Shown piece after piece: positions 1 through 5,677 of a DNA stretch of 7,090 nt (positions are counted from its first letter, which is position 1; every line of letters begins with the position of its first letter). The stretch is from Spirochaetaceae bacterium (lineage in GTDB: Bacteria > Spirochaetota > Spirochaetia > DSM-27196 > PWMO01), in NCBI GenBank assembly GCA_003558175.1, contig PWMO01000460.1, positions 1 to 7,090 on the forward strand. Reading direction: 5' to 3'. A program made the translations under genes and the position numbers. The notes beneath the pieces are model-generated. The model did no database searches and was not told the origin of the DNA. It saw nothing but the letters and a program-made list of their open reading frames with translations.

Positions 1-2007
1 CAGGCCCGACGCCGCTTGAGCGACTTGTTCGGAGTGTCTACTCTGGAGGGTTTCGGCGTCAGCGATGATGGTCCCGAACTGCACTGCGTCAACGTGCTGC
101 TCGAGTATATCGAGGACACCGCGCGCGGACTCCTGCCCCACGTGCGTGAACTGCGAGTCTACCGGGACGATCAGGTGGTCGTACTTGACGAGTCGACGCA
201 GAAGAATCTTGAGCTGCTGCAGAGCATCAGCGAGGGAGGCAGGCGTTTCTCGCTGCTGTCGGTGCTTGACTACACCGGAAGTGCGATGGGGGCGCGTCTG
301 CTGCGGCGCTGGATCCTGGCTCCGCTGCGGTCCCCCGATCAGATCAATCAGCGGCTCGAGCGGGTAGCGGAACTGTATCACAACCAGATGGTGTTGAACC
401 GACTGCGCGACGAGCTCGATGCGCTGCTCGATCTGGAACGGCTTGCCGCCCGGGTCGCGCTGGAGCGCGCGCACGCCAAGGATCTGGTGGCCATTGGCTC
501 GACGCTGGAGCGTGCACTCAGTATCGAGCAGTTGCTGCCCGGGTGGTTTGGCGCTGCAGGCGGTATTGCCGGTTCGGCCTCCGGGCGAAGCGCGATCGAT
601 GAAACGGTTGCGCTGCTGAATCGCGCAGTTGCCGAGAACCCGTCGGTGCTGCTGACCGAGGGGAACCTGATTCGCGACGGCTACAACCAGGAACTCGATC
701 AACTGCGCGCGCTGCGCGACAACAGCCGCTCGGTGCTCGCCGAATACCTGGATGGCGAGCGCAATCGCAGCGGCATCGGTTCGCTGAAACTGCGGCACAA
801 CCGGGTGTTGGGCTACTTCTTCGAGGTCGGCAAGAGTGCTGCGGCAAAGGTACCTGAGTACTTCATCCGGCGGCAGTCGGTGGCTTCAGCGGAGCGATTT
901 ACCACCGAGGAGCTCGGCGAGATTGAATCGAAGCTGAACGAAGCGTCGGAACGCATCGTTGAGCTTGAGCGCACCCTCTTTCTGCAGGTGCGCGCCGAGG
1001 TGTCGCGGGCACTGGCACCGATTGGCGTGGTCGGTGGCCACCTGGCGCACATCGACTGCCTGCAGTCTTTTGCCTGGGCGGCCACGCGCAACGGCTACGT
1101 ACGGCCGACGGTTGAGTCCGGTGGCCGGCTGCAGGTGCGCGGCGGGCGCCATCCGGTGGTAGAACGTTACGGCGCCCCGGGGAGCTTTGTCCCCAACGAT
1201 CTCACGCTTGACGGCCGGCGCTTTGCGCTGATTACCGGGCCGAACATGGCGGGGAAGTCTACGTTCCTGCGGCAGAACGCCCTGATTGTGCTGATGGCGC
1301 AGGTCGGCTCGTTTGTTCCGGCGGATGAAGCGCAGCTGGGCGTTGTTGACCGCATCTTCTGTCGCGTCGGCGCTTCGGACAATATTGCCCGCGGGCAGTC
1401 AACCTTTCTGGTTGAGATGTCCGAGACGGCAAACATCCTGCGCAATGCGACCGGACAGAGCCTCGTTATCATGGACGAGGTGGGCCGCGGCACCGGCACG
1501 CAGGACGGCCTGGCAATCGCATGGGCCGTTTGCGAGCACCTGCTGCAGCAGGTCAAAGCGCGAACGCTCTTCGCGACCCACTACCACGAACTTACCGACA
1601 TCCGTTCGGATGCGTTGATCAACCTCTCGATGGCGGTGGCGGAAGAGCGGGACGCAATTGTGTTTCTGAAGCGGGTCACCCACGGCCCGTCCGGAAACTC
1701 GTACGGGATTCACGTTGCGGAGCTGGCGGGGCTCCCGCCGGCGGTACTGGTGCGCGCGCGACAGCTGGCCCCGCAGTTCCAGGCTCATCCCGGCTCCGGG
1801 AGCGCGGCCGAGTCCGCTCCCGGCGCTCCGTCCGACGCCGCGCGCCGCGCCGGGTCGCAGCGGCAGGGAGAACTGTTCAGCGGCGCGGAACTGGTGATGC
1901 GCGAGATCGCGGCAACGGATATTGAGTCAATGACCCCGCTTGACGCGCTGAACGGCCTCGCTCGCTGGCGATCGCTGCTGCGCAACGAGAGTGAGGCCGG
2001 GGACTGA
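1..2007 (+). CDS. mutS: DNA mismatch repair ATPase MutS, 5'-truncated by the window edge
   Basis: MutS dimers recognise mismatches and small loops in new DNA and use ATP to become sliding clamps that recruit MutL. The frame is open from base 1, so the TTG at 16 is not a credible start; 668 residues are visible. By recall of the E. coli protein, roughly the first 210-230 residues (mismatch-binding domain with its Phe-x-Glu motif, and most of the connector) lie upstream. Visible parts, numbered from base 1: the end of the connector (FGVSTLEGFGV), the core/lever helices, a clamp region with NRVLGYFFEVGKS (about 267-279), Walker A GPNMAGKST (413-421), Walker B and signature loop MDEVGRGTGTQDG (491-503), and the THYHE switch (526-530). 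The C-terminal helix-turn-helix region has TPLDALNGL. A Q-x-x-L-F element (QGELF, 622-626) in the linker before it resembles a beta-clamp-binding motif. The gene is convergent with the carotenoid pair. Identity is secure; the Ser-to-Gly change in the usual GTST loop is the only oddity. Confidence 0.97.
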   Translation, partial: QARRRLSDLFGVSTLEGFGVSDDGPELHCVNVLLEYIEDTARGLLPHVRELRVYRDDQVVVLDESTQKNLELLQSISEGGRRFSLLSVLDYTGSAMGARLLRRWILAPLRSPDQINQRLERVAELYHNQMVLNRLRDELDALLDLERLAARVALERAHAKDLVAIGSTLERALSIEQLLPGWFGAAGGIAGSASGRSAIDETVALLNRAVAENPSVLLTEGNLIRDGYNQELDQLRALRDNSRSVLAEYLDGERNRSGIGSLKLRHNRVLGYFFEVGKSAAAKVPEYFIRRQSVASAERFTTEELGEIESKLNEASERIVELERTLFLQVRAEVSRALAPIGVVGGHLAHIDCLQSFAWAATRNGYVRPTVESGGRLQVRGGRHPVVERYGAPGSFVPNDLTLDGRRFALITGPNMAGKSTFLRQNALIVLMAQVGSFVPADEAQLGVVDRIFCRVGASDNIARGQSTFLVEMSETANILRNATGQSLVIMDEVGRGTGTQDGLAIAWAVCEHLLQQVKARTLFATHYHELTDIRSDALINLSMAVAEERDAIVFLKRVTHGPSGNSYGIHVAELAGLPPAVLVRARQLAPQFQAHPGSGSAAESAPGAPSDAARRAGSQRQGELFSGAELVMREIAATDIESMTPLDALNGLARWRSLLRNESEAGD

Positions 2008-2049
2008 GCGCGAGGCCGGGGATCGAGTGGGAGGCCGGTGGGCGGTGCG
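1993..2049 (+). repeat. Three imperfect 19-bp tandem units across the mutS stop codon
   Basis: Three units begin with GAGGCCGG at 1993, 2012 and 2031, an exact 19-bp spacing. Units 1 and 2 match at about 15 of 19 positions; unit 3 keeps the first eight bases and then drifts. The mutS TGA (2005-2007) lies in unit 1, so units 2 and 3 are non-coding and may be local duplications of the gene's 3' end. No function is evident. Confidence 0.6.
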
Positions 2050-2060
2050 CGCGAACCCCG

Positions 2061-2077
2061 GCGACAGCGCGCGTCGC
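2061..2077. other. Short inverted repeat in the mutS/cruF convergent gap
   Basis: GCGAC at 2061-2065 and GTCGC at 2073-2077 form a perfect 5-bp stem around a 7-base loop. It lies between the convergent 3' ends of mutS and the cruF-like gene. No T-run follows on either strand, so it is not a canonical intrinsic terminator. It could be a weak bidirectional stop or protect mRNA 3' ends, but chance is also possible in such GC-rich sequence. Confidence 0.25.
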
Positions 2078-2100
2078 TCTCGTTGCCTAAGCGATAGCTC

Positions 2101-2865
2101 TCACAGCGCTGCAGTGGCCGCAACGACCAACGCGCCCATGGCAACAAACCCCACCGCCGCGCTGCCACGCAGGTTCCAGAACAGCGCCTGCGCAATTGTC
2201 TCGAGAATCCAGGTGATGGCGTACATCAGCAGCAGCGCACGCACCGGAAGGGAGCCGATCGGCAGCAGTGCATAGATGACGGCGGTGATCAGCGTGGACA
2301 CCGCCAGCCAGCCGGCAAAGTTGATCAGCGGAATGCCAAAATAGTGGCCGCGGCGGTGCCAGCGCCAGAAGTCCCAGTGCACCATCTGCGGGTCCAGAAA
2401 GAGGTCCCAGGCGGTGAAGGCAACCCCTGCGGTCAGCGCGAACAGCAGCGGCCGCGAGTCTCCCACCAGTATTTCGGCCAGAGCCCACGCCGGCGGCATC
2501 ATCATCAGCCACGCCAGCGGAATGATGACCGGTACGCTGCCGAGCTGCGGCTGGAGCACCTCGGTGTAGTTGTAGGGGCCAAACGGCACGCCGGTGCGGC
2601 AACCGATGAACTCGCTCAGCCATCCCAGAAGCGGCACCATCACGGCAACCGCCAGCAGAATCGGCGGCTGCAGTGTCACCGCGAGCAGTGCAACCACCGT
2701 CGCCACCTGAAACAGTACGCCAAGTGAGATTCCGACACGCTCGGCACCCGAACCCCACATCCACTTGAAGACCGGAACCAGGATCATCACCACAAGCCAG
2801 AGTGCCAGAAAGATGACCGATACGAGCGGAAGTTCACCAAGTGCAATCGTAATGTTCTGAATCAC
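2101..2865 (-). CDS. cruF: CruF-like carotenoid 1',2'-hydratase (DUF422 / carotenoid biosynthesis family membrane protein)
   Basis: Characterised family members add water across the C1',2' double bond of a carotenoid psi-end: gamma-carotene in Deinococcus, and a C50 precursor in haloarchaea. This 254-residue protein is very hydrophobic. I count seven to eight membrane segments, around residues 14-34, 45-65, 68-84, 111-133, 138-156, 178-201, 206-228 and 234-253. Family-like blocks are E85-x-I-G followed by TGVPFGPYNY (91-100), a VPVIIPLAW block, DLFLDPQMV (154-162) and FGIPLINFAGW (176-186); acidic D154 and D158 are plausible catalytic or structural residues. The start is GTG, preceded on the minus strand by GAGGTGA; the next ATG (residue 27) would cut into the first membrane segment. 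It lies 56 bp downstream of the lycopene cyclase gene on the same strand, most likely in one transcript. The family call is strong. The exact substrate is inferred from the neighbour. Confidence 0.85.
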   Translation of the reverse strand: MIQNITIALGELPLVSVIFLALWLVVMILVPVFKWMWGSGAERVGISLGVLFQVATVVALLAVTLQPPILLAVAVMVPLLGWLSEFIGCRTGVPFGPYNYTEVLQPQLGSVPVIIPLAWLMMMPPAWALAEILVGDSRPLLFALTAGVAFTAWDLFLDPQMVHWDFWRWHRRGHYFGIPLINFAGWLAVSTLITAVIYALLPIGSLPVRALLLMYAITWILETIAQALFWNLRGSAAVGFVAMGALVVAATAAL

Positions 2866-2868
2866 CGT

Positions 2869-2875
2869 TCACCTC
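2869..2875 (-). promoter_or_regulatory. Ribosome binding site that fixes the GTG start of cruF
   Basis: On the minus strand GAGGTGA lies just before the GTG at 2865, with six bases between GAGG and the start codon. This is the best Shine-Dalgarno match on the minus strand of the window and supports the GTG start. Confidence 0.75.
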
Positions 2876-2921
2876 AGCCGTTGTATGTAGTTACCGTATT
2901 CCGCGATCGGGACGGATTGCG

Positions 2922-4244
2922 TCAGACGCGGCCGCCCAGGCGCAATTTGAGCCAGGCGCGAATGAACGGCCACCACGGGACGGTGGCCATCAGCGCAAGA
3001 TTCTCCGACAGCGATCCCTCTTCATCCAGAAAGCGAAAGATCCGCTGCACCGGATTCTTCTGGAACAGGTCGGTAAATACCCGTTTCCCCAGGTCTCCGT
3101 TTCGATGGAGAATCTGCAGCAGCATGGAATCGAAGGTATTGTAGCGGCGCGGCGGCACAAGACCGTGAAACGGTTGCCCCGTTTCCAGCAGTGACCGCAC
3201 AATGGCGGCACTGTCACGCTGGATTCTGAGAAACGCGTAGCCGCTGGACGCCTTCACCCGGCCGCCCCGCGTTCCGATGCGCATCACGCGGTTGCCGCCG
3301 CGGCGGGGAAACGGTTCATCGGTCATCGGGATCACGCACGCTTCTTCTTCAACGATCCGGTAGCGGATTGCCGCGCCCTCATCGACTGCCGACCGTTTGC
3401 GTGCCGACCGGCCGCCGGCTGATCCGTTGGCGGCTGAATGGGCTGCACCCACGCAGGTCTGGATGTAGTCGGCGAGCGCGTTGCGGTATTCGTGCGGTGG
3501 AAGCAGATCGGCCGAGAAGATGGTGTATTCGCACATCGCTTCAGTTTCGGAAAACGGGAGCGTGTAGACAAACCGAAAGATCCCGTTCTGCGGAGTGCGT
3601 AGATCAAAGAGCGTCGCGCGCGAGGTATCGAAACAGGGCTGCTCGGTACGAATCACCCAGCCGAGAAAGTGCTGTTGCAGGTAGTGGTACCGAGGGTCCG
3701 GCACGTTTGCCGCAAGTGCATCGCGGCCGGTCGCGGCACCGGAATCGGAAGCGGCACGAGCGCTGGTCGCGCCGGACCCGGCACTGCCGCCAACGCCGCC
3801 GTGATACGGCACGGCATCCCATCGGCTGTCGAACGCCCAGTCGGCGTGGTACTCCCGCCCGCCGGCACTGACGGTGACTGTCCCTTCCGCTTCAGATATG
3901 GCGTCGACCCGCTCCTGGAGAAACTCTACTCCACAGCGGGTCAGCTGCTCGGTGGTGAAGCGATAGAAGTCGATACCGCGAATCACCCGGTACTCGTAGG
4001 GGCTGATGTCGAGCTCCAGCGCGAGGTCATCGCTGATGAAGTTGAGCGTGTTCCAGCGGCGGTGAATGATCGGTTCGTACAGAGTAGGATCGGGAGCCCA
4101 GAAACACCAGGTGCGGTCGTTCTCGGTCTTCGGCTGCGGGTCGATGATCAGCATTCGTCGGGCGGCAAGGGGCGAGTGCGCGAGGTGCAGCGCCAGGCTG
4201 CGACCGGCAGCCCCGCCACCAACCAGGATGTAATCGTAGCGCAT
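2922..4244 (-). CDS. crtY: Lycopene beta-cyclase, CrtY/CrtL type flavoprotein
   Basis: The enzyme cyclises psi-ends of lycopene to beta-rings (gamma-carotene after one, beta-carotene after two), using reduced flavin without net redox change. From ATG 4244 it has 440 residues. An N-terminal Rossmann dinucleotide site reads YILVGGGAAG (5-14), followed by DRTWCFW (43-49), FDSR (138-141), QHFLGW (191-196), FRFVYTLPFS (223-232), a GTRGGRVKASSGYAF block (324-338) and a C-terminal LFQKNP...FRFLDEEGS region (393-411), all typical of the lycopene cyclase family. Family N-termini usually begin a few residues before the glycine motif, favouring ATG 4244. A TTG at 4274 adds ten residues (MRLRRYIEAT) and has a better Shine-Dalgarno, so the start is open. 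Two Ala/Gly/Ser-rich insertions (about residues 148-184 and 266-291) look unusual. The downstream cruF-like gene suggests a monocyclase, but sequence alone does not separate mono- from dicyclase. Confidence 0.9.
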   Translation of the reverse strand: MRYDYILVGGGAAGRSLALHLAHSPLAARRMLIIDPQPKTENDRTWCFWAPDPTLYEPIIHRRWNTLNFISDDLALELDISPYEYRVIRGIDFYRFTTEQLTRCGVEFLQERVDAISEAEGTVTVSAGGREYHADWAFDSRWDAVPYHGGVGGSAGSGATSARAASDSGAATGRDALAANVPDPRYHYLQQHFLGWVIRTEQPCFDTSRATLFDLRTPQNGIFRFVYTLPFSETEAMCEYTIFSADLLPPHEYRNALADYIQTCVGAAHSAANGSAGGRSARKRSAVDEGAAIRYRIVEEEACVIPMTDEPFPRRGGNRVMRIGTRGGRVKASSGYAFLRIQRDSAAIVRSLLETGQPFHGLVPPRRYNTFDSMLLQILHRNGDLGKRVFTDLFQKNPVQRIFRFLDEEGSLSENLALMATVPWWPFIRAWLKLRLGGRV

Positions 4245-4280
4245 TGTTGCTTCAATATAGCGCCTGAGCCGCAATCAGTA

Positions 4281-4286
4281 CACCTT
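4281..4286 (-). promoter_or_regulatory. Possible ribosome binding site for an upstream TTG start of the cyclase gene
   Basis: On the minus strand AAGGTG lies six bases before TTG 4274, in frame with the lycopene cyclase. The ATG at 4244 has only GAAG upstream. This leaves a real ambiguity between a 450-residue product from TTG and a 440-residue product from ATG. The site lies in the short gap shared with the divergent comF-family gene. Confidence 0.4.
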
Positions 4287-4306
4287 TTTCTGTAGTAAGT
4301 AGGGGT

Positions 4307-5071
4307 ATGAAGGTAAAGAAGCTGAGAGAAATCCTACTGGACTCCGTTCTGCCGGAAGCGTGCCTGATGTGCGGCCGCTCGCTGCTCGGCCGGCGGAGCG
4401 GTTGCTACCCGGTGTGTCGCGATTGCCGTGACGGCCTGCAGTTTCTGGAAGGCGAACGCTGCTCGCGGTGCGGGCGGCCGCTGCTGTCTGAGATCGAGGT
4501 CTGTCTTGGCTGCCGCGACCGTTCGCCCGCGGTCCTGGCGCATCGCTCGCTGTTAGCCTACGACTACCGCAGCGCCGAACTGCTGCGGGCGTTCAAAGCG
4601 GGTGGGACGCAGTCGCTCGCCGCGCTCTTTGGTCCGCGCCTGCTTGGTCTGCAGCGGCAGCTCTGTCCGGCATCGGCGCTGGTGCCGGTTCCCGGGCACC
4701 CGACGGCCAGGCGGAAACGGGGTTGGGACCAGGCGTTACTGCTCTGTCAGGCAATGCGCCGGGCGGCCGTGGCCGCGAGTGCATCCGGACGTTCTTGTGG
4801 AGCCCACCCGACTCCGATCCCGCAGGTCTGGCCCATCCTGCAGCGTGGGCGCTCCCGCAGGCAGAAGGAACTGAGTTACGCCGAGCGGCAGACCAACCTG
4901 CAGGGACGGATCCAGCTCCTGCCGGCGCGGCCGCCGCAGCTGGTTGGGGCAAGCGTGACCCTGGTGGACGACGTCTACACCACCGGCGCTACGCTCAACG
5001 CCTGCTGTGAGGCGCTCGTGCACGCAGGCGTATCCCGTGTGTTTGCGGTCACCATCGCCATGGACTTGTGA
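4307..5071 (+). CDS. comF: ComF family protein (zinc-finger plus phosphoribosyltransferase-like domain)
   Basis: ComF-family proteins (ComFC of Bacillus, ComF/GntX of proteobacteria) are needed for DNA uptake in competent bacteria; the biochemical role is not well settled. The 254-residue length is typical. Four CxxC pairs near the N-terminus (C19/C22, C37/C40, C52/C55, C66/C69) should bind zinc. They are followed by VPVPGHPTARRKRGWDQA, which carries the family's KRG-[FW]-[ND]-Q-A element, and a PRPP-binding loop VTLVDDVYTTGAT (217-229) of the type I phosphoribosyltransferase fold. No other start codon lies between the in-frame stop at 4265 and ATG 4307, so the start is fixed if the first CxxC belongs to the protein. 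The only purine-rich match, AGGGG at 4301-4305, sits one base from the ATG, so initiation may be weak. It diverges from the cyclase gene and is followed by the rimP promoter region. A single comF gene does not prove natural competence. Confidence 0.9.
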   Translation: MKVKKLREILLDSVLPEACLMCGRSLLGRRSGCYPVCRDCRDGLQFLEGERCSRCGRPLLSEIEVCLGCRDRSPAVLAHRSLLAYDYRSAELLRAFKAGGTQSLAALFGPRLLGLQRQLCPASALVPVPGHPTARRKRGWDQALLLCQAMRRAAVAASASGRSCGAHPTPIPQVWPILQRGRSRRQKELSYAERQTNLQGRIQLLPARPPQLVGASVTLVDDVYTTGATLNACCEALVHAGVSRVFAVTIAMDL

Positions 5072-5085
5072 CGGCGGGCGCGTGA

Positions 5086-5114
5086 TTGACACTTCCACGT
5101 GGATTGTGTATTGT
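5086..5114 (+). promoter_or_regulatory. Sigma70-type promoter for the rimP-nusA operon
   Basis: A perfect -35 box TTGACA (5086-5091) is separated by 17 bases from TATTGT (5109-5114), a four-of-six match to the -10 consensus. Transcription would start near 5120-5122, about 90 bases before the rimP ATG. The site lies 15-43 bases after the comF-family stop codon. It is the best promoter match I found in the window. Confidence 0.7.
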
Positions 5115-5140
5115 CTTAGCACAACCTTTTGTCACGCGTC

Positions 5141-5168
5141 AAAAGAGTCGGAGTCCGGCTCTTTTTTT
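5141..5168 (+). terminator. Intrinsic-terminator-like hairpin in the rimP leader (candidate attenuator)
   Basis: AAAAGAGTCGG (5141-5151) pairs with CCGGCTCTTTT (5155-5165) through one G-U wobble around a 3-base loop, and the T-run continues to 5168, seven T's in all. It follows the comF-family gene but lies after the promoter at 5086-5114. It could therefore end both comF-family read-through and the operon's own leader, giving an RNA of roughly 48 bases unless read through. CTTTTG (5126-5131) can pair with CAAAAG (5140-5145), overlapping the base of the left arm, a possible but weak alternative fold. Confidence 0.75.
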
Positions 5169-5172
5169 GTTG

Positions 5173-5190
5173 GTGCGGTCAGGACCGCAC
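5173..5190 (+). other. Second perfect hairpin between the terminator and the rimP start
   Basis: GTGCGGTC (5173-5180) and GACCGCAC (5183-5190) are perfect inverse complements separated by AG; in RNA a 7-bp stem with a 4-base loop is more realistic. No T-run follows. It begins five bases after the terminator T-run and ends 12 bases before the rimP Shine-Dalgarno. It may be a regulatory or mRNA-stabilising element. Confidence 0.5.
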
Positions 5191-5202
5191 ACCCCTGCAG
5201 GG

Positions 5203-5207
5203 AAGGA
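5203..5207 (+). promoter_or_regulatory. Ribosome binding site that fixes the rimP start
   Basis: AAGGA lies five bases before ATG 5213. The frame is open further upstream, with an ATG at 5129, but that extension would translate through the terminator hairpin and has no family counterpart. The start at 5213 is therefore preferred. Confidence 0.75.
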
Positions 5208-5212
5208 TACCC

Positions 5213-5668
5213 ATGACCGAACAGTCGATGGAAGACCAGCTTTACGAGGACATGACACCGGTGGTTTCCGGCAGCGGTCTGCAGCTGGTGGATCTGCGGG
5301 CGCAGATCGTCAAGGACGTGCTGCGGGTGCTGGTGGTGATCTACCATCAAGACGGTATCGGGGTCGACCAATGTGCCGAAGTCCATCGTATGCTGGCGCC
5401 GCGCATAGAAGCGATATACCCTGATCGTGATCTTCGCCTTGAGGTCAGTTCGCCCGGAATTGAACGCATTATCCGGCTACCACGCGAGTATCGTATCTTC
5501 CAATCCAGGGGCGTTCGCGTGTACAGTAAAAGTGGGCAGGAATGGGTTGGCGGAGTTATCGCCGGCAGTGACGAAGAAGCAGTAACCATTGACCAGGCCG
5601 GAACTCAGCAGCGAATCGCATACGCGGATATACAGAAGGCCAGACTTGATGACTCACAGGAGGTCTAA
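5213..5668 (+). CDS. rimP: Ribosome maturation factor RimP
   Basis: RimP binds the immature 30S ribosomal subunit and helps its assembly in the cytoplasm. The 151-residue protein has the usual family length. The N-terminal alpha/beta domain (about 1-78) includes GLQLVDLRAQ and a VLVVIYHQDGIGVDQC stretch matching the family pattern of a hydrophobic strand followed by acidic and G-[IV] residues. The hallmark LEVSSPGIER lies at 76-85, and the C-terminal SH3-like domain runs from about 90 (GVRVYS, VGGVIAG, YADIQKARL). It is the first gene of the transcript starting near 5121. nusA follows after nine bases in the same reading frame, and the nusA Shine-Dalgarno lies in the last codons of rimP, which suggests translational coupling. 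Confidence 0.95.
   Translation: MTEQSMEDQLYEDMTPVVSGSGLQLVDLRAQIVKDVLRVLVVIYHQDGIGVDQCAEVHRMLAPRIEAIYPDRDLRLEVSSPGIERIIRLPREYRIFQSRGVRVYSKSGQEWVGGVIAGSDEEAVTIDQAGTQQRIAYADIQKARLDDSQEV
5658..5663 (+). promoter_or_regulatory. Strong but distant Shine-Dalgarno for nusA inside the end of rimP
   Basis: AGGAGG lies in the last codons of rimP. It is 14 bases from ATG 5678 and 17 from ATG 5681, longer than the usual 5-9. The in-frame rimP TAA at 5666-5668 and the three codons after it offer no nearer start. The site may work mainly through ribosomes terminating on rimP. Confidence 0.6.
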
Positions 5669-5677
5669 AGCACAACC

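Noticed and set aside
2087..2764. A 225-codon minus-strand frame overlapping cruF in another register
   Set aside because: Its translation is low-complexity Ala/Arg/Gly-rich and lacks membrane segments or motifs, while the overlapping cruF frame has family motifs, a good ribosome binding site and clear membrane helices.
3669..4295. A 208-codon open frame on the plus strand, antisense to the lycopene cyclase
   Set aside because: The opposite strand carries a full set of cyclase motifs, and GC-rich genes often leave long open frames in antisense. No domain or plausible ribosome binding site was recognised.
4245..4340. Possible promoter for the cyclase, with TTTACC and TACAGA 17 bases apart on the minus strand
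   Set aside because: The -10 match is only three of six, too weak to list as a feature without mapped transcript ends.
5193..5202. Palindrome CCCTGCAGGG just before the rimP ribosome binding site
   Set aside because: It has no loop and so cannot form a useful RNA hairpin by itself; a single 10-bp palindrome is weak evidence for an operator.
5129..5212. An N-terminal extension of RimP by 28 residues from ATG 5129
   Set aside because: The extension would run through the terminator hairpin and T-run, has no Shine-Dalgarno-like site and exceeds the family's usual length; ATG 5213 has AAGGA at good spacing.
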